Part shown: positions 17,101 to 24,944 of the stretch, piece after piece
Layout of the letters: each line of letters starts with the position of its first letter
Numbering within the stretch: position 1 is the first letter of the stretch
Assembly (NCBI GenBank): GCA_038237645.1
Contig: JBBRYN010000019.1
Coordinates: 1 to 48,555 of the forward strand
DNA from: QHCA01 sp038237645
GTDB lineage: Bacteria > Actinomycetota > Actinomycetes > Mycobacteriales > QHCA01
Length of the DNA: 48,555 nt
Direction of reading: 5' to 3'
The notes under the pieces: generated by a model
Database searches by the model: none
Told to the model about the DNA's origin: nothing
The model's input: the letters and a program-made list of their open reading frames with translations, nothing else
Made by a program: the position numbers and the translations under genes

Positions 17101-17295
17101 GGACGCCTCTCATCCGAGCCTTTGACAACGTTCGAGTCTAGCTGCGCACCCGGATGGCACCGGCCGGGATCTCGTGTGGGCCTGGTGCGGAGACAGCGTC
17201 GTAACCCCGAAAAGAGGCAAGTCTGCCTGTTAGGGCACGCAAGACACGGAATGATGTGGCGAGGGACGGCGGCCGAGATGCTGAGGGGGGCGACG

Positions 17296-18522
17296 GTGAT
17301 CGTCTGCAGGGAGTGCGGCTTCGTCAACGCGCCCGGGACGGACTTCTGCCAGAACCCGTCGTCGGCCGACGGCGCAGCGCCGTGCCGGGCCTATCTCGGC
17401 TGGGCCGACCCCGAGCAGACCAGGGTCGTGACCGTCCCCACCGTCGCCGGACGCCCGCGGGAGCCGGCTGACCCGAGGACGGCCGGGCGGGTGGACGTGG
17501 CGTCGGTACTCACACCGGCGCAGCTGAGCGTCGAGCCGGCCGGTGAGGTGAGCTGCGAGATCCGGGTCCGCAACCTCGGTACGGTCGTCGACCGCTTCCA
17601 GCTCGAGCTCCAGGGCGCACCCGGGCCGTGGGCGGTGATCGAGCCGGCCGCCCTGTCGCTCTTCCCGGACACCGAGAGCACGGCGATGATCCGCTTCCGA
17701 CCGCCCCGTTCCCCCCGGGTGCCGGCCGGCCCCACGCAGTTCCGGGTCCGGACCGTGTCCAGCACCGCGCCGGAGGTCTTCGCGCTGGTCGACGGCATGG
17801 TCGACGTCCGGCCGTTCACCGTCCTGGAAGCGCGCATCATGCCGCAGACCTCCGGCGGGACGCAGCGCGCCGAACACCGGCTCATCGTCGACAACCAGGG
17901 CAACGCGCCGGTCCGCCTGGTACTGGAGGCGAGCGATCCCGACGGGGCGCTCGACCTGCGGGTCGATCCACCCGTGCTCACCGTGGCGGCGGGCGCGACC
18001 GGAGTGACGGCCGTGGCGGTCGCGGCGCTGCGACAGCTGCCCGGCGGGACGGCCCAGCCGCGACCCTTCGCCGTGCAGATCCAGGGGCCCGGCGACCAGA
18101 AGCTCAGCCTGACCGCGCTGTTCGTGCACGAGCCTCCGCCACCCCCCGTCGCCGCCTCGGCTCCGGCACCGACCCCGCCGCCGGCGCCGGTGCCGGCGCC
18201 GGTGCCGGCGCCATATCTGCCACCGTCCCGCGCGGCCCCTGTCCGGGTGGCACCCAAGGGCCGGATGGGGGCCGGCGGGTGCCTGGTCGTCCTGCTGCTC
18301 GGCATCCTCCTGATCATCGGCCTCGCGCTCCTCGGCCTGCTCGGCTATCCGCTCGTGACGGGCAACCACAGCTATTACAACGGGCAATTCCTCGGCATCA
18401 CGGGTGGCGTCCTGGTCTTCGACCTGATCCTGATCACGCTGATCAGGATGGTCGTGCGGTTCTCCCGGCGCCGCGGGGCACGACAGGCCTTACAGGCGGG
18501 GTATCCACCGCCGGCCGCGTAG
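17296..18522 (+). CDS. Zinc-ribbon, Ig-like domain membrane protein
   Basis: A 408-residue protein with an unusual layout. The N-terminus is a zinc ribbon (Cys4, Cys7, Cys18, Cys30). Two beta-rich segments follow (about 65-175 and 180-285), resembling the CARDB/COG1470 type of Ig-like fold, with EVSCEIRVRNLGTVVDRFQLEL and AEHRLIVDNQGNAPVRLVLEA. A Pro-Ala linker (about 290-320) leads to two transmembrane helices near 336-358 and 370-395 and a basic tail. With no signal peptide, the large N-terminal part is probably cytoplasmic. The GTG at 17296 is chosen because GAGGGGGG lies just upstream; ATG 17278 is an alternative. The last 33 nt overlap the convergent gene at 18490. Confidence 0.75.
   Translation: MIVCRECGFVNAPGTDFCQNPSSADGAAPCRAYLGWADPEQTRVVTVPTVAGRPREPADPRTAGRVDVASVLTPAQLSVEPAGEVSCEIRVRNLGTVVDRFQLELQGAPGPWAVIEPAALSLFPDTESTAMIRFRPPRSPRVPAGPTQFRVRTVSSTAPEVFALVDGMVDVRPFTVLEARIMPQTSGGTQRAEHRLIVDNQGNAPVRLVLEASDPDGALDLRVDPPVLTVAAGATGVTAVAVAALRQLPGGTAQPRPFAVQIQGPGDQKLSLTALFVHEPPPPPVAASAPAPTPPPAPVPAPVPAPYLPPSRAAPVRVAPKGRMGAGGCLVVLLLGILLIIGLALLGLLGYPLVTGNHSYYNGQFLGITGGVLVFDLILITLIRMVVRFSRRRGARQALQAGYPPPAA
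18178..18212. repeat. GCCGGTGCCGGC tandem repeat encoding Pro-Ala linker
   Basis: A short in-frame tandem repeat built from GCCGGTGCCGGC units. It encodes alternating Pro-Ala-Pro-Val in the linker of the membrane protein and is a likely site of length variation. Confidence 0.6.
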
Positions 18523-18864
18523 GGCGGCAAGGACGACGGCTATCCCCCGGCCTACCTCGGCCAGCCGCCGACCCTCCCGCTCGTAGGCCTGCATGGCCGC
18601 CTCGACGGCCTCCGGCGGGATCTCGTCGCGCAGGTCGGCGCGCAGGGTGCGCCAGCCCACCCTGGCAGCTTCCAACGAAGCCGCCACCTGCTCACCGGCC
18701 ATCCGCGCCAGCAGCACCGGATAGCGGCGCAGGACGTCGTAGGCCCGGTAGTCGGCCGGCACGTGGTCGTACAACCACGCGGCAGCGCTGAGCTCCCAGT
18801 CCGGCGAGCCGGGCGGGCGCACCTGGGCCGGCCACTGCGGCGGCAGTTCGGAGGTCACCCGCAC
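18490..18864 (-). CDS. Conserved actinobacterial hypothetical protein
   Basis: A 124-residue, mostly alpha-helical protein. It has the segments SPDWELSAAAWLYDHVPADYRAYDVLRRYPVLLARMA and EAMQAYEREGRRLAEVG-like helices, with no cysteine cluster, signal peptide or membrane helix. I recognise this pattern as a conserved hypothetical seen near dxs in actinobacteria but know no function. It starts with a GTG and its 3' end overlaps the convergent zinc-ribbon membrane protein by 33 nt. It lies 97 bp downstream of the TrmA-like gene on the same strand. Confidence 0.72.
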   Translation of the reverse strand: MRVTSELPPQWPAQVRPPGSPDWELSAAAWLYDHVPADYRAYDVLRRYPVLLARMAGEQVAASLEAARVGWRTLRADLRDEIPPEAVEAAMQAYEREGRRLAEVGRGIAVVLAALRGRRWIPRL

Positions 18865-18961
18865 GATGATCCGCTGCGCGGGGCGGCACCGCGCCCTATC
18901 TCCGCACGTGCGGTCAGCGCGCGGCCGAGACTCGGGCGACAGCCCTCGTGCCGGCGGCCGG

Positions 18962-20257
18962 CTAGGCCGGTCGCTCGGGCTCCAGCAACCCGACGCACTC
19001 CACGTGGTGGGTCATGGGGAACAGGTCGAAGGCGCGGACCCCGACGAGCCGCAGCCCGTGGCCGGCGAACGTCGCGATGTCGCGGGCGAAGGAGGCCGGG
19101 TCGCAGGCGACGTAGGCCACCGCCCGGGGCCGCCGGGCCGCGATCTGACCGACGACCCGCGCACCCGCTCCGGCGCGGGGCGGGTCCAGCACGACGAGGT
19201 CGAACCCCCCCTGAACCGAGTCGAGAACGTGCCCCACCTGCCCGATCTCGACAGAAACGGGTACGGCAAGGTCGCGCAGGTTGTAGACCGCGTCACCGGC
19301 GGCCCCGCGATCGGACTCGACGGCCACGATGCGGCCGCCGGGCACGAGCGGGGCCAGTGCTCCGGCGAACAGCCCCGCTCCGGCATACAGATCGAGCACC
19401 GAGTCGCCTGCCTGCGGGCGCAGGGCGCGTACTACGGCCGCGGCCAGGGTCTCGGCCGCGGCCGGATGCACCTGCCAGAAGCCGGCAGCGCCGACCCGGA
19501 AGATCCGCCCCAGGGCTCTCTCGCGGACCGCCCGGTGCCCGCGCACCCGGGTGGCCCGCCCGCCCCGGCCAGGTTGGCTGAGCACGGCCGGCTCCGTGGC
19601 GGCAGCAAGCGGGGGCACCGCGACGTCCGCGCCCGCCCGTGGGGTGACCACCAGGGCCAGGTCGCCGCCCGAGGAGGCGATGACCTCGACGGCCTGCGCG
19701 CCGGGCCAGCGCTGCAGCGTGACACCCAGCTGGCCGACCGACTCCGTCGCCAGCGGGCAGTGCTCGACCGGCTCGATGTCGTGTGACCGGTGCCGGTGCA
19801 GTCCCACGGTGCCACCGGCGTCGACGGCGAAGCGCACCCTGGTACGCCAGCCAAGGGGGCCGCCGGGGACCGGCTCGACGGTGACCGGCAGGTCGGGCCG
19901 GTCACCCAGCCGAGCCAGTTGTTCGGCGACCACGGCCGCCTTGAGCTCGCGCTGGGCCTGTGGCGTGGCGTGCTGCCAGTCACATCCGCCGCAGCCGCCG
20001 GGCCGTGCGTGGGGGCAGGGTGGCTCGACCCGGTCGGGCGACGCGACGAGCACCGACACCGCGTCGGCCCGGCAGAACGACCCGCCACGGTCCTCGGTGA
20101 CCCGGGCCAGCACCTGCTCTCCCGGCAGCGCATGGCGGACGAAGACCACCCGGCCCTCGTGCCGCGCTACGCAATGCCCACCGTGGGCCACCGGCCCGAC
20201 CTCGACCGCCAGCTCACGACCGGTCCAGTCGAGCCCCGGCTCAGCTGCCCCACTCAC
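18962..20257 (-). CDS. TrmA/RlmD-type RNA (uracil-C5) methyltransferase
   Basis: A 431-residue class I SAM-dependent RNA methyltransferase, counterpart of Rv2689c. An N-terminal TRAM-like domain (ELAVEVGPVAHGGHCVARHEG) is followed by an iron-sulfur type cysteine cluster (CPHARPGGCGGCDW). The SAM site is SVLDLYAGAGLFAGALA, and LVVLDPPRAGAG and the catalytic cysteine in YVACDPASFARDI follow. The last reads CDP where E. coli enzymes have CNP. The final motif HHVECVGLLE contains the general-base glutamate. The likely target is a uridine in tRNA or 23S rRNA. The GTG at 20257 overlaps the stop of the upstream K+ permease (GTGA). Confidence 0.88.
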   Translation of the reverse strand: MSGAAEPGLDWTGRELAVEVGPVAHGGHCVARHEGRVVFVRHALPGEQVLARVTEDRGGSFCRADAVSVLVASPDRVEPPCPHARPGGCGGCDWQHATPQAQRELKAAVVAEQLARLGDRPDLPVTVEPVPGGPLGWRTRVRFAVDAGGTVGLHRHRSHDIEPVEHCPLATESVGQLGVTLQRWPGAQAVEVIASSGGDLALVVTPRAGADVAVPPLAAATEPAVLSQPGRGGRATRVRGHRAVRERALGRIFRVGAAGFWQVHPAAAETLAAAVVRALRPQAGDSVLDLYAGAGLFAGALAPLVPGGRIVAVESDRGAAGDAVYNLRDLAVPVSVEIGQVGHVLDSVQGGFDLVVLDPPRAGAGARVVGQIAARRPRAVAYVACDPASFARDIATFAGHGLRLVGVRAFDLFPMTHHVECVGLLEPERPA

Positions 20258-22338
20258 GGTCGGCCGGTCACCTGTTCGGGCTGCTCCGGCTGGTCGGGCT
20301 GGTCGGGCTGCTCCGGCTGCTCCGGCTGCTCCGGCTGCAGGGTGTCGTCGCCGGCGTAACCGCGACGGACGTCGCCCGGACTGCTCTGCGGGCGCGCCGC
20401 GCGGTGCTCGGAGGACTTCAACTGCCACGGCACGTTGGTCACCATGACACCGGGCTCGAACAGCAGCCGGCTCTTGAGCCTGAACGCGCTCTGGTTGTGC
20501 AACAACGTCTCCCACCAGTGGCCCACGACGTACTCCGGGATGTAGACCGTGACCACGTCGCGGGGGCTCTCGCGGCGGATCCGCTTGATGTAGTCGAGGA
20601 TCGGCCGGGTGATCTCACGGTAGGGCGACTCGATCACCTCCAGCGGCACCGGCACCTCGCGCCTCTCCCACTCCTCCTGCAACGCCCGGGTGTCGGCCTC
20701 GTCGACGTTGACGGTGACCGCGGTCAGCGTGTCGGGCCGGGTGGCCCGTGCGTAGGCGATGCTGCGCAGGGTGGGCTGGTGCACCTTGGAGACGAGGACG
20801 ACCGCGTGGTTTCGGGCCGGCAGGATCGGCGCGTCGTCGGTCGGCTCGAGCTCGGCGGCCACCCGGTCGTAGTGCTGCCGGATGCCCCGCATCAGCAGGA
20901 ACAGGATCGGCATGGCGATCACCACCAGGTAGGCGCCCTTGGTGAACTTCGTGATCAGCACGATCACCAGCACCAGTCCGGTGAAGGTCGCCCCGGTGGC
21001 GTTGATGGTCCGGCTGCGCATCATCCGGCGGCGCGCGACGTGGTCGCGCTCGGTGCGCAGCAGGGCGTTCCAGTGCCGGACCATGCCGGTCTGACCGAGG
21101 GTGAAGGAGGTGAAGACGCCGATGATGTAGAGCTGGATCAGCTTCGTGACGTCGGCCTTGAAGGCGATGATGAGCACGATGGCCGCGGCGGCCAGCAGGA
21201 CGATCCCGTTGCTGTAGACGAGGCGGTCGCCGCGCGTGTGCAACTGCCGCGGGGCGAACCTGTCCTGGGCCAGGATCGACCCGAGCAGCGGAAAGCCGTT
21301 GAAGGCGGTGTTGGCTGCCAGGACCAGGATCAGTGCAGTGACTGCCTGCAGGAAGTAGAACAGCAGGTTGTGCGTGCCGCCGAAGACGGCGGCGCCGATC
21401 TGGGCGATCACGGTCGGCTGCGGCTCGGTGCCGCACTTGGCGAACCCGACCAGGTCGCGCACCCGGGCCGGGTCGACGTAGTGCACCTTGGAGATCAGGG
21501 CCAGCGCCGTGATGCCGACGAACATGGTCATCGAGATGACACCCATCGCCAGCAGGGTCGCGGCGGCGTTCTTGCCCTTGGGCTTCTGGAACGCCGGCAC
21601 GCCGTTGGCGATCGCCTCGACGCCGGTCAGCGCCGTACATCCGGAGGAGAAGGCCCGCAGGACGAAGAACAGCAGGGCCAACCCCAGGAGGTTGGCCTTC
21701 TCGGGATGGATGGCGAAGTGCGCGCTCTCCGCAACGGGCGGATGGCCAAGGAAGGTCCTGACCAGACCGGTCACCACCATGCCGAGGACCGCCACCACGA
21801 AGGCATAGGTCGGGACCGCGAAGGCCTTGCCGGACTCGCGCACCCCGCGCAGGTTCATCGCGCTGAGTAGGACCACGACGGCGACCGCCATCCAGACGCG
21901 GTACGGATTCAGCCCGCGCAGGGCCGAGATGACGTTGTCGATACCGGCCGAGACCGACACCGCGACGGTCATGACGTAGTCGACCAGCAGCGCGCTGGCC
22001 ACCGTCACCCCGGCGGTGCGGCCGAGGTTCTTCGACGCCACCTCGTAGTCGCCGCCGCCGGTCGGGTAGGCCTGGACCAACTGCCGGTAGGAGGCCACCA
22101 CCACGATCAGCAGCAGCACGACGCCGGCGGCGAGGAACGGCGTCAGGTAGAGATAGGCGGTGCTGCCCAGCGTGAGCACCACCAAGACTTCCTGCGTGGC
22201 GTAGGCGACGGAGGACAGCGGGTCACTGGCGAAGATCGGCAGCGCCAGCCGCTTGGGCAGCTCCGTGTCGCCGAGCTTTTCGCTGCGGAAGGGCCGCCCG
22301 AGCAGCAGACGCTTGGTCAGAGATCCAAGACTCGGCAC
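20254..22338 (-). CDS. KimA-like APC-superfamily potassium permease
   Basis: A 694-residue permease with about 12 transmembrane helices and a cytoplasmic C-terminal domain of some 150 residues (from EPTDDAPILPARNHAVVLV). It resembles Bacillus subtilis KimA closely: FASDPLSSVAYATQ in the first helix, SYRQLVQAYPTGGGDYEV, LLVDYVMTVAVSVSAG, SSGCTALTGVEAIANGVPAF, and LHNQSAFRLKSRLLF near the end. Residues I recall as coordinating K+ in KimA are present in equivalent places: Asp39 and Tyr46, Asp120 and Thr124, and the Thr of ALTGVEA. The extreme C-terminus is a low-complexity Glu/Asp-Gln-Pro tail. It is the counterpart of Rv2690c, divergent from ceoB, and its start has a leaderless hexamer. Amino-acid transport is the alternative. 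Confidence 0.82.
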   Translation of the reverse strand: MPSLGSLTKRLLLGRPFRSEKLGDTELPKRLALPIFASDPLSSVAYATQEVLVVLTLGSTAYLYLTPFLAAGVVLLLIVVVASYRQLVQAYPTGGGDYEVASKNLGRTAGVTVASALLVDYVMTVAVSVSAGIDNVISALRGLNPYRVWMAVAVVVLLSAMNLRGVRESGKAFAVPTYAFVVAVLGMVVTGLVRTFLGHPPVAESAHFAIHPEKANLLGLALLFFVLRAFSSGCTALTGVEAIANGVPAFQKPKGKNAAATLLAMGVISMTMFVGITALALISKVHYVDPARVRDLVGFAKCGTEPQPTVIAQIGAAVFGGTHNLLFYFLQAVTALILVLAANTAFNGFPLLGSILAQDRFAPRQLHTRGDRLVYSNGIVLLAAAAIVLIIAFKADVTKLIQLYIIGVFTSFTLGQTGMVRHWNALLRTERDHVARRRMMRSRTINATGATFTGLVLVIVLITKFTKGAYLVVIAMPILFLLMRGIRQHYDRVAAELEPTDDAPILPARNHAVVLVSKVHQPTLRSIAYARATRPDTLTAVTVNVDEADTRALQEEWERREVPVPLEVIESPYREITRPILDYIKRIRRESPRDVVTVYIPEYVVGHWWETLLHNQSAFRLKSRLLFEPGVMVTNVPWQLKSSEHRAARPQSSPGDVRRGYAGDDTLQPEQPEQPEQPDQPDQPEQPEQVTGRP
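20272..20340. repeat. 9-bp coding minisatellite (CTGCTCCGG / CTGGTCGGG)
   Basis: About seven tandem 9-bp units, CTGCTCCGG, CTGGTCGGG and one CTGTTCGGG, in the last codons of the K+ permease gene. On the minus strand each encodes Gln-Pro with Glu or Asp, making an acidic tail of alternating EQP/DQP triplets. The repeat does not shift frame and is prone to length change by slippage. Confidence 0.85.
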
Positions 22339-22345
22339 GCGGCCG

Positions 22346-22395
22346 ATCGTACGGCGCTGAGCAGCTGCGGCCAGCCGCGGCCGCGCGTGTAGCGT
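22346..22395. promoter_or_regulatory. Divergent leaderless promoters of the K+ permease and ceoB
   Basis: On the minus strand TACGAT (22346-22351) ends 7 nt before the permease GTG at 22338. On the plus strand TAGCGT (22390-22395) ends 8 nt before the ceoB GTG at 22404. The whole 65-bp region is shared, so the RCK genes and the permease could be coregulated. Confidence 0.5.
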
Positions 22396-22403
22396 CCGGA
22401 CAC

Positions 22404-23069
22404 GTGCACTACGTCATCATGGGTTGCGGGCGGGTCGGGTCGATGCTGGTCCGCAGCCTGGAGAAGCTCGAGCACTCGGTGGCGGTCATCGACCGGGACC
22501 CGACGGCCTTCCGCCGGCTCGGACCGGAGTTCAAGGGCACCGCCGTGACCGGCATCGGCTTCGACCGAGACACGCTGGTCGAGGCCGGGATCGAGCGGGC
22601 GGACGCCTTCGCCGCCGTCAGCAGCGGTGACAACTCGAACATCATCTCGGCGAGGGTGGCTCGCGAGACTTTCGGCGTACACCATGTGGTCGCCCGGATC
22701 TACGACCCGAGGCGCGCCGAGGTCTACGAGCGGCTGGGCATCCCGACCGTGGCCACGGTGCGGTGGACCGCCGACCGGATGCTGCGCGCGCTCCTGGCCG
22801 AGGGCACGGAGGAGATCTGGCGCGATCCGACCAGCAATGTCGCGATCATCGAGGTGACCGTGCATGAGCGGTGGATCGGCCGGTCGCTCGATGAGTTCGA
22901 ACGGGCCGTGGGCGTCCGCACCGCCGTCATCGTGCGCTTCGGTATCGGCACGCTGCCGACCCGGTCGACGGTCATCCAGGACGGCGACCGGGTCTACCTG
23001 CTGGTCGACAAAGAGACAGCCAAGACCGCGGCCCGGGTTGCCGCCGAACCGCCCCACGGGAGCACCTGA
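22404..23069 (+). CDS. ceoB: TrkA/RCK-family potassium regulatory protein CeoB
   Basis: A 221-residue soluble protein with an N-terminal RCK_N Rossmann domain and a C-terminal RCK_C domain. The nucleotide-binding loop is MGCGRVGSML with the acidic residue in VAVIDRDP at the end of the second strand, expected to bind NAD(H) or ATP. RCK_C spans roughly residues 140-215. Such proteins gate K+ channels or transporters of the Trk/Ktr type, but no TrkH/KtrB gene is in the window. It is orthologous in position to Rv2691 and overlaps ceoC by one base (TGATG). Confidence 0.9.
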   Translation: MHYVIMGCGRVGSMLVRSLEKLEHSVAVIDRDPTAFRRLGPEFKGTAVTGIGFDRDTLVEAGIERADAFAAVSSGDNSNIISARVARETFGVHHVVARIYDPRRAEVYERLGIPTVATVRWTADRMLRALLAEGTEEIWRDPTSNVAIIEVTVHERWIGRSLDEFERAVGVRTAVIVRFGIGTLPTRSTVIQDGDRVYLLVDKETAKTAARVAAEPPHGST

Positions 23070-23737
23070 TGCGGATCGCCATCGCGGGTGCCGGCAACGT
23101 GGGCCGCTCGATCGCGCAGGAGCTCATCGACAACGGGCACCGGGTCTTGCTCATCGAGCGGGAGTCACGTGCCGTCAAGGGCGGCAGCGTTCCGCAGGCC
23201 GAGTGGATCGAGGCGGACGCCTGTGAGGTGGCCTCCCTGGAGGAGGCGCGCCTGCAGGACTGCGACGTCATGATCGCCGCCACCGGGGACGACAAGGTCA
23301 ACCTGGTCGCCTCGCTGCTGGCCAAGACGGAGTTCGGCGTCAACCGGGTGGTCGCGCGGATCAACCATCCCAAGAACGAGTGGATGTTCACCGACTCCTG
23401 GGGCGTGGACGTCGCCGTGTCGACCCCCCGGCTGCTGGCGGCGCTCGTCGAGGAGGCGGTCTCGGTCGGCGACCTCGTCCGGCTCATGACCTTCCGGCAG
23501 GGCCAGGCCAATCTGGTGGAGATCACGTTGGCCGCGGACGCCCCGCACGTCGGGCGGCCCGTGCGCGAGCTGGACCTGCCGCGCGATGCCGCCCTGGTGG
23601 CCATCCTGCGCGGGCGCCGGGTGCTCGTGCCGAGTCCGGACGACCCGCTCGAGGCCGGCGACGAGTTGATGTTCCTGGCAACCGACGAGGTCGAGCGGGA
23701 GATCCACGACGCGGTTTCGGGGCCGGGTGCCGGCTAG
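23069..23737 (+). CDS. ceoC: TrkA/RCK-family potassium regulatory protein CeoC
   Basis: A 222-residue paralogue of CeoB with the same RCK_N plus RCK_C layout. The nucleotide loop is IAGAGNVGRSIA and the acidic residue at the end of the second strand is the glutamate in LLIERE. DVMIAATGDDKVNLVASLLAK is the typical next strand and helix. CeoB and CeoC probably form a hetero-oligomeric ring, the usual reason for paired RCK genes. It is the counterpart of Rv2692. The ATG shares one base with the ceoB stop, so translation is coupled. It converges on the DUF3159 gene with a 6-bp spacer. Confidence 0.9.
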   Translation: MRIAIAGAGNVGRSIAQELIDNGHRVLLIERESRAVKGGSVPQAEWIEADACEVASLEEARLQDCDVMIAATGDDKVNLVASLLAKTEFGVNRVVARINHPKNEWMFTDSWGVDVAVSTPRLLAALVEEAVSVGDLVRLMTFRQGQANLVEITLAADAPHVGRPVRELDLPRDAALVAILRGRRVLVPSPDDPLEAGDELMFLATDEVEREIHDAVSGPGAG

Positions 23738-23743
23738 CCGTCG

Positions 23744-24421
23744 CTAGCTGGAGCCGGTCGGTGTCTGTACGGGATCGCCGTCCACCGGCCGTAACGCAGG
23801 GGGCTCCCCCGACCGCGCCAGCTTGGCCGTGGCCCGGCGCACCAGCCACAGCGTCGCCGCCACGTTGACGGCGAAGAGCGGGTAGCCCATGGACAGCTTG
23901 GCCACCGCCAGCCAGCCGGGCTGGTGGTGGAGGTAGAGCAGTCCCTGCAGGCCGGTCTTGGCGGCGTACATCAGTGCCCACCACAGCGTCGCGAGGGTGT
24001 AGGCCCGGCGCAGGGCCGGTTGCCGCCGCCAGTCCTGGTCGCCGTCGCCGAAGTATGTCCAGAGCACGCCGACCAGCGGGCGGCGGATGAGGAGGGAGAC
24101 GGCGAAGACCAGGAAGTAGACCGCGTTGAGGATGATGCCGGGGATGAAGAAACCTTCGGCCCGGCCGAGACGGTGCGCGAAGTACGCGGCGATCGCGACC
24201 CCGAACAGGCCGCTGACCGCGAACTGCGGGGACTCCCGGCGGGCCAGCCGGAGGGCGAAAACGGCCACGCCGGCGACGAGGGCGGCGATGACGGCCACCC
24301 TCAACTGGCTCAGGGCGTTGGCGACGACGAACACCACGACCGGCAGACCCGAGTCGATCAGGCCCTTGACCCCGCCGAGCTGCTCGACGAACCGCGTGGG
24401 CGCAGCCTCCGGCTCGGTCAC
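23744..24421 (-). CDS. DUF3159 family membrane protein
   Basis: A 225-residue integral membrane protein with about five to six hydrophobic segments, corresponding to Rv2693c. The conserved N-terminus reads FVEQLGGVKGLIDSGLPVVVFVVANAL, and the middle has GFFIPGIILNAVYFLVFAVSLLIRRPLVG and WALMYAAKTGLQGLLYLHHQPGWLAVAKLSMGYPLF, all typical of DUF3159 (related to intracellular septation protein A-like families). The GTG at 24421, overlapping the stop of the OB-fold gene as GTGA, is preferred to the long upstream open frame. Transport or envelope function is not established. Confidence 0.85.
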   Translation of the reverse strand: MTEPEAAPTRFVEQLGGVKGLIDSGLPVVVFVVANALSQLRVAVIAALVAGVAVFALRLARRESPQFAVSGLFGVAIAAYFAHRLGRAEGFFIPGIILNAVYFLVFAVSLLIRRPLVGVLWTYFGDGDQDWRRQPALRRAYTLATLWWALMYAAKTGLQGLLYLHHQPGWLAVAKLSMGYPLFAVNVAATLWLVRRATAKLARSGEPPALRPVDGDPVQTPTGSS

Positions 24422-24822
24422 CGTCCGGCCGGCAGCAACTCGTACCACGGGTTGAAGATGACCTCCCGTGAGCCCTGTTCGCAGACCCTGCCGCGCACGA
24501 CGAGGGAACGACCCGGCTCGATCCCGGGGATGCGCCGGCGACCGAGCCAGACCAGGTCGACCGTCCCGGTGCCGTCGTAGAGCTCGGCTTCGAGGGTCGG
24601 CAGGTTGGTACGTGGCTCGAAGCGCACGCTGCGCAGCCGACCGACCATGCACACGGGGCGGTGCCCGAGCCGGGCCGCGTCGCGGCAGGGCGTGGCGCCG
24701 GCCTCGCTGACCTGGTCCTGCAGTCCCGCGGCGTCGAGCTGCTCCTCGGAGGCGGTCAGACGGCGCAGGGCACGCCGGAGGAAGCCCTCGTGCCGGGCCG
24801 CACCGGACACCTCTGTCGACAA
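24418..24822 (-). CDS. OB-fold nucleic-acid-binding protein
   Basis: A 134-residue protein, counterpart of Rv2694c. The N-terminal helical part has GFLRRALRRLTASEEQLDAAGL, and the C-terminal half is an OB fold: GHRPVCMVGRLRSVRFEP, LEAELYDGTGTVDLVWLGRRRIPGI, GRSLVVRGRVCEQGSREVIFNPWYEL. It resembles the anti-codon/RecG-wedge type of OB fold that binds single-stranded nucleic acid, but no substrate is known. The TTG at 24822 is chosen because GAGGTGA lies 7 nt upstream; GTG 24810 is the alternative. It is coupled to DUF3159 by a GTGA overlap. Confidence 0.8.
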   Translation of the reverse strand: MSTEVSGAARHEGFLRRALRRLTASEEQLDAAGLQDQVSEAGATPCRDAARLGHRPVCMVGRLRSVRFEPRTNLPTLEAELYDGTGTVDLVWLGRRRIPGIEPGRSLVVRGRVCEQGSREVIFNPWYELLPAGR

Positions 24823-24944
24823 CGCCAGGTCACCTCGATCCGTCGATCGGTCGTGCCGTTCGTCTCTAGGGTAGGCGACCACCGGCCGCTGCGCCGGGCA
24901 TGGGGTAGGGCCGGCCGTCAGCGGCTGCATCGCACCCGTTCGGC

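Noticed and set aside
17101..17295. Riboswitch in front of dxs
   Set aside because: No THI-box or other conserved riboswitch sequence was recognised in the 195-bp region, and dxs is read away from most of it.
20272..20340. Possible CRISPR-like or satellite repeat
   Set aside because: Units are 9 bp with no spacers and lie in frame inside a coding region.
20404..21870. 488-codon plus-strand frame opposite the K+ permease
   Set aside because: Asp/Gln/Gly/His-rich complement of membrane-helix codons. No start signal and no homology pattern.
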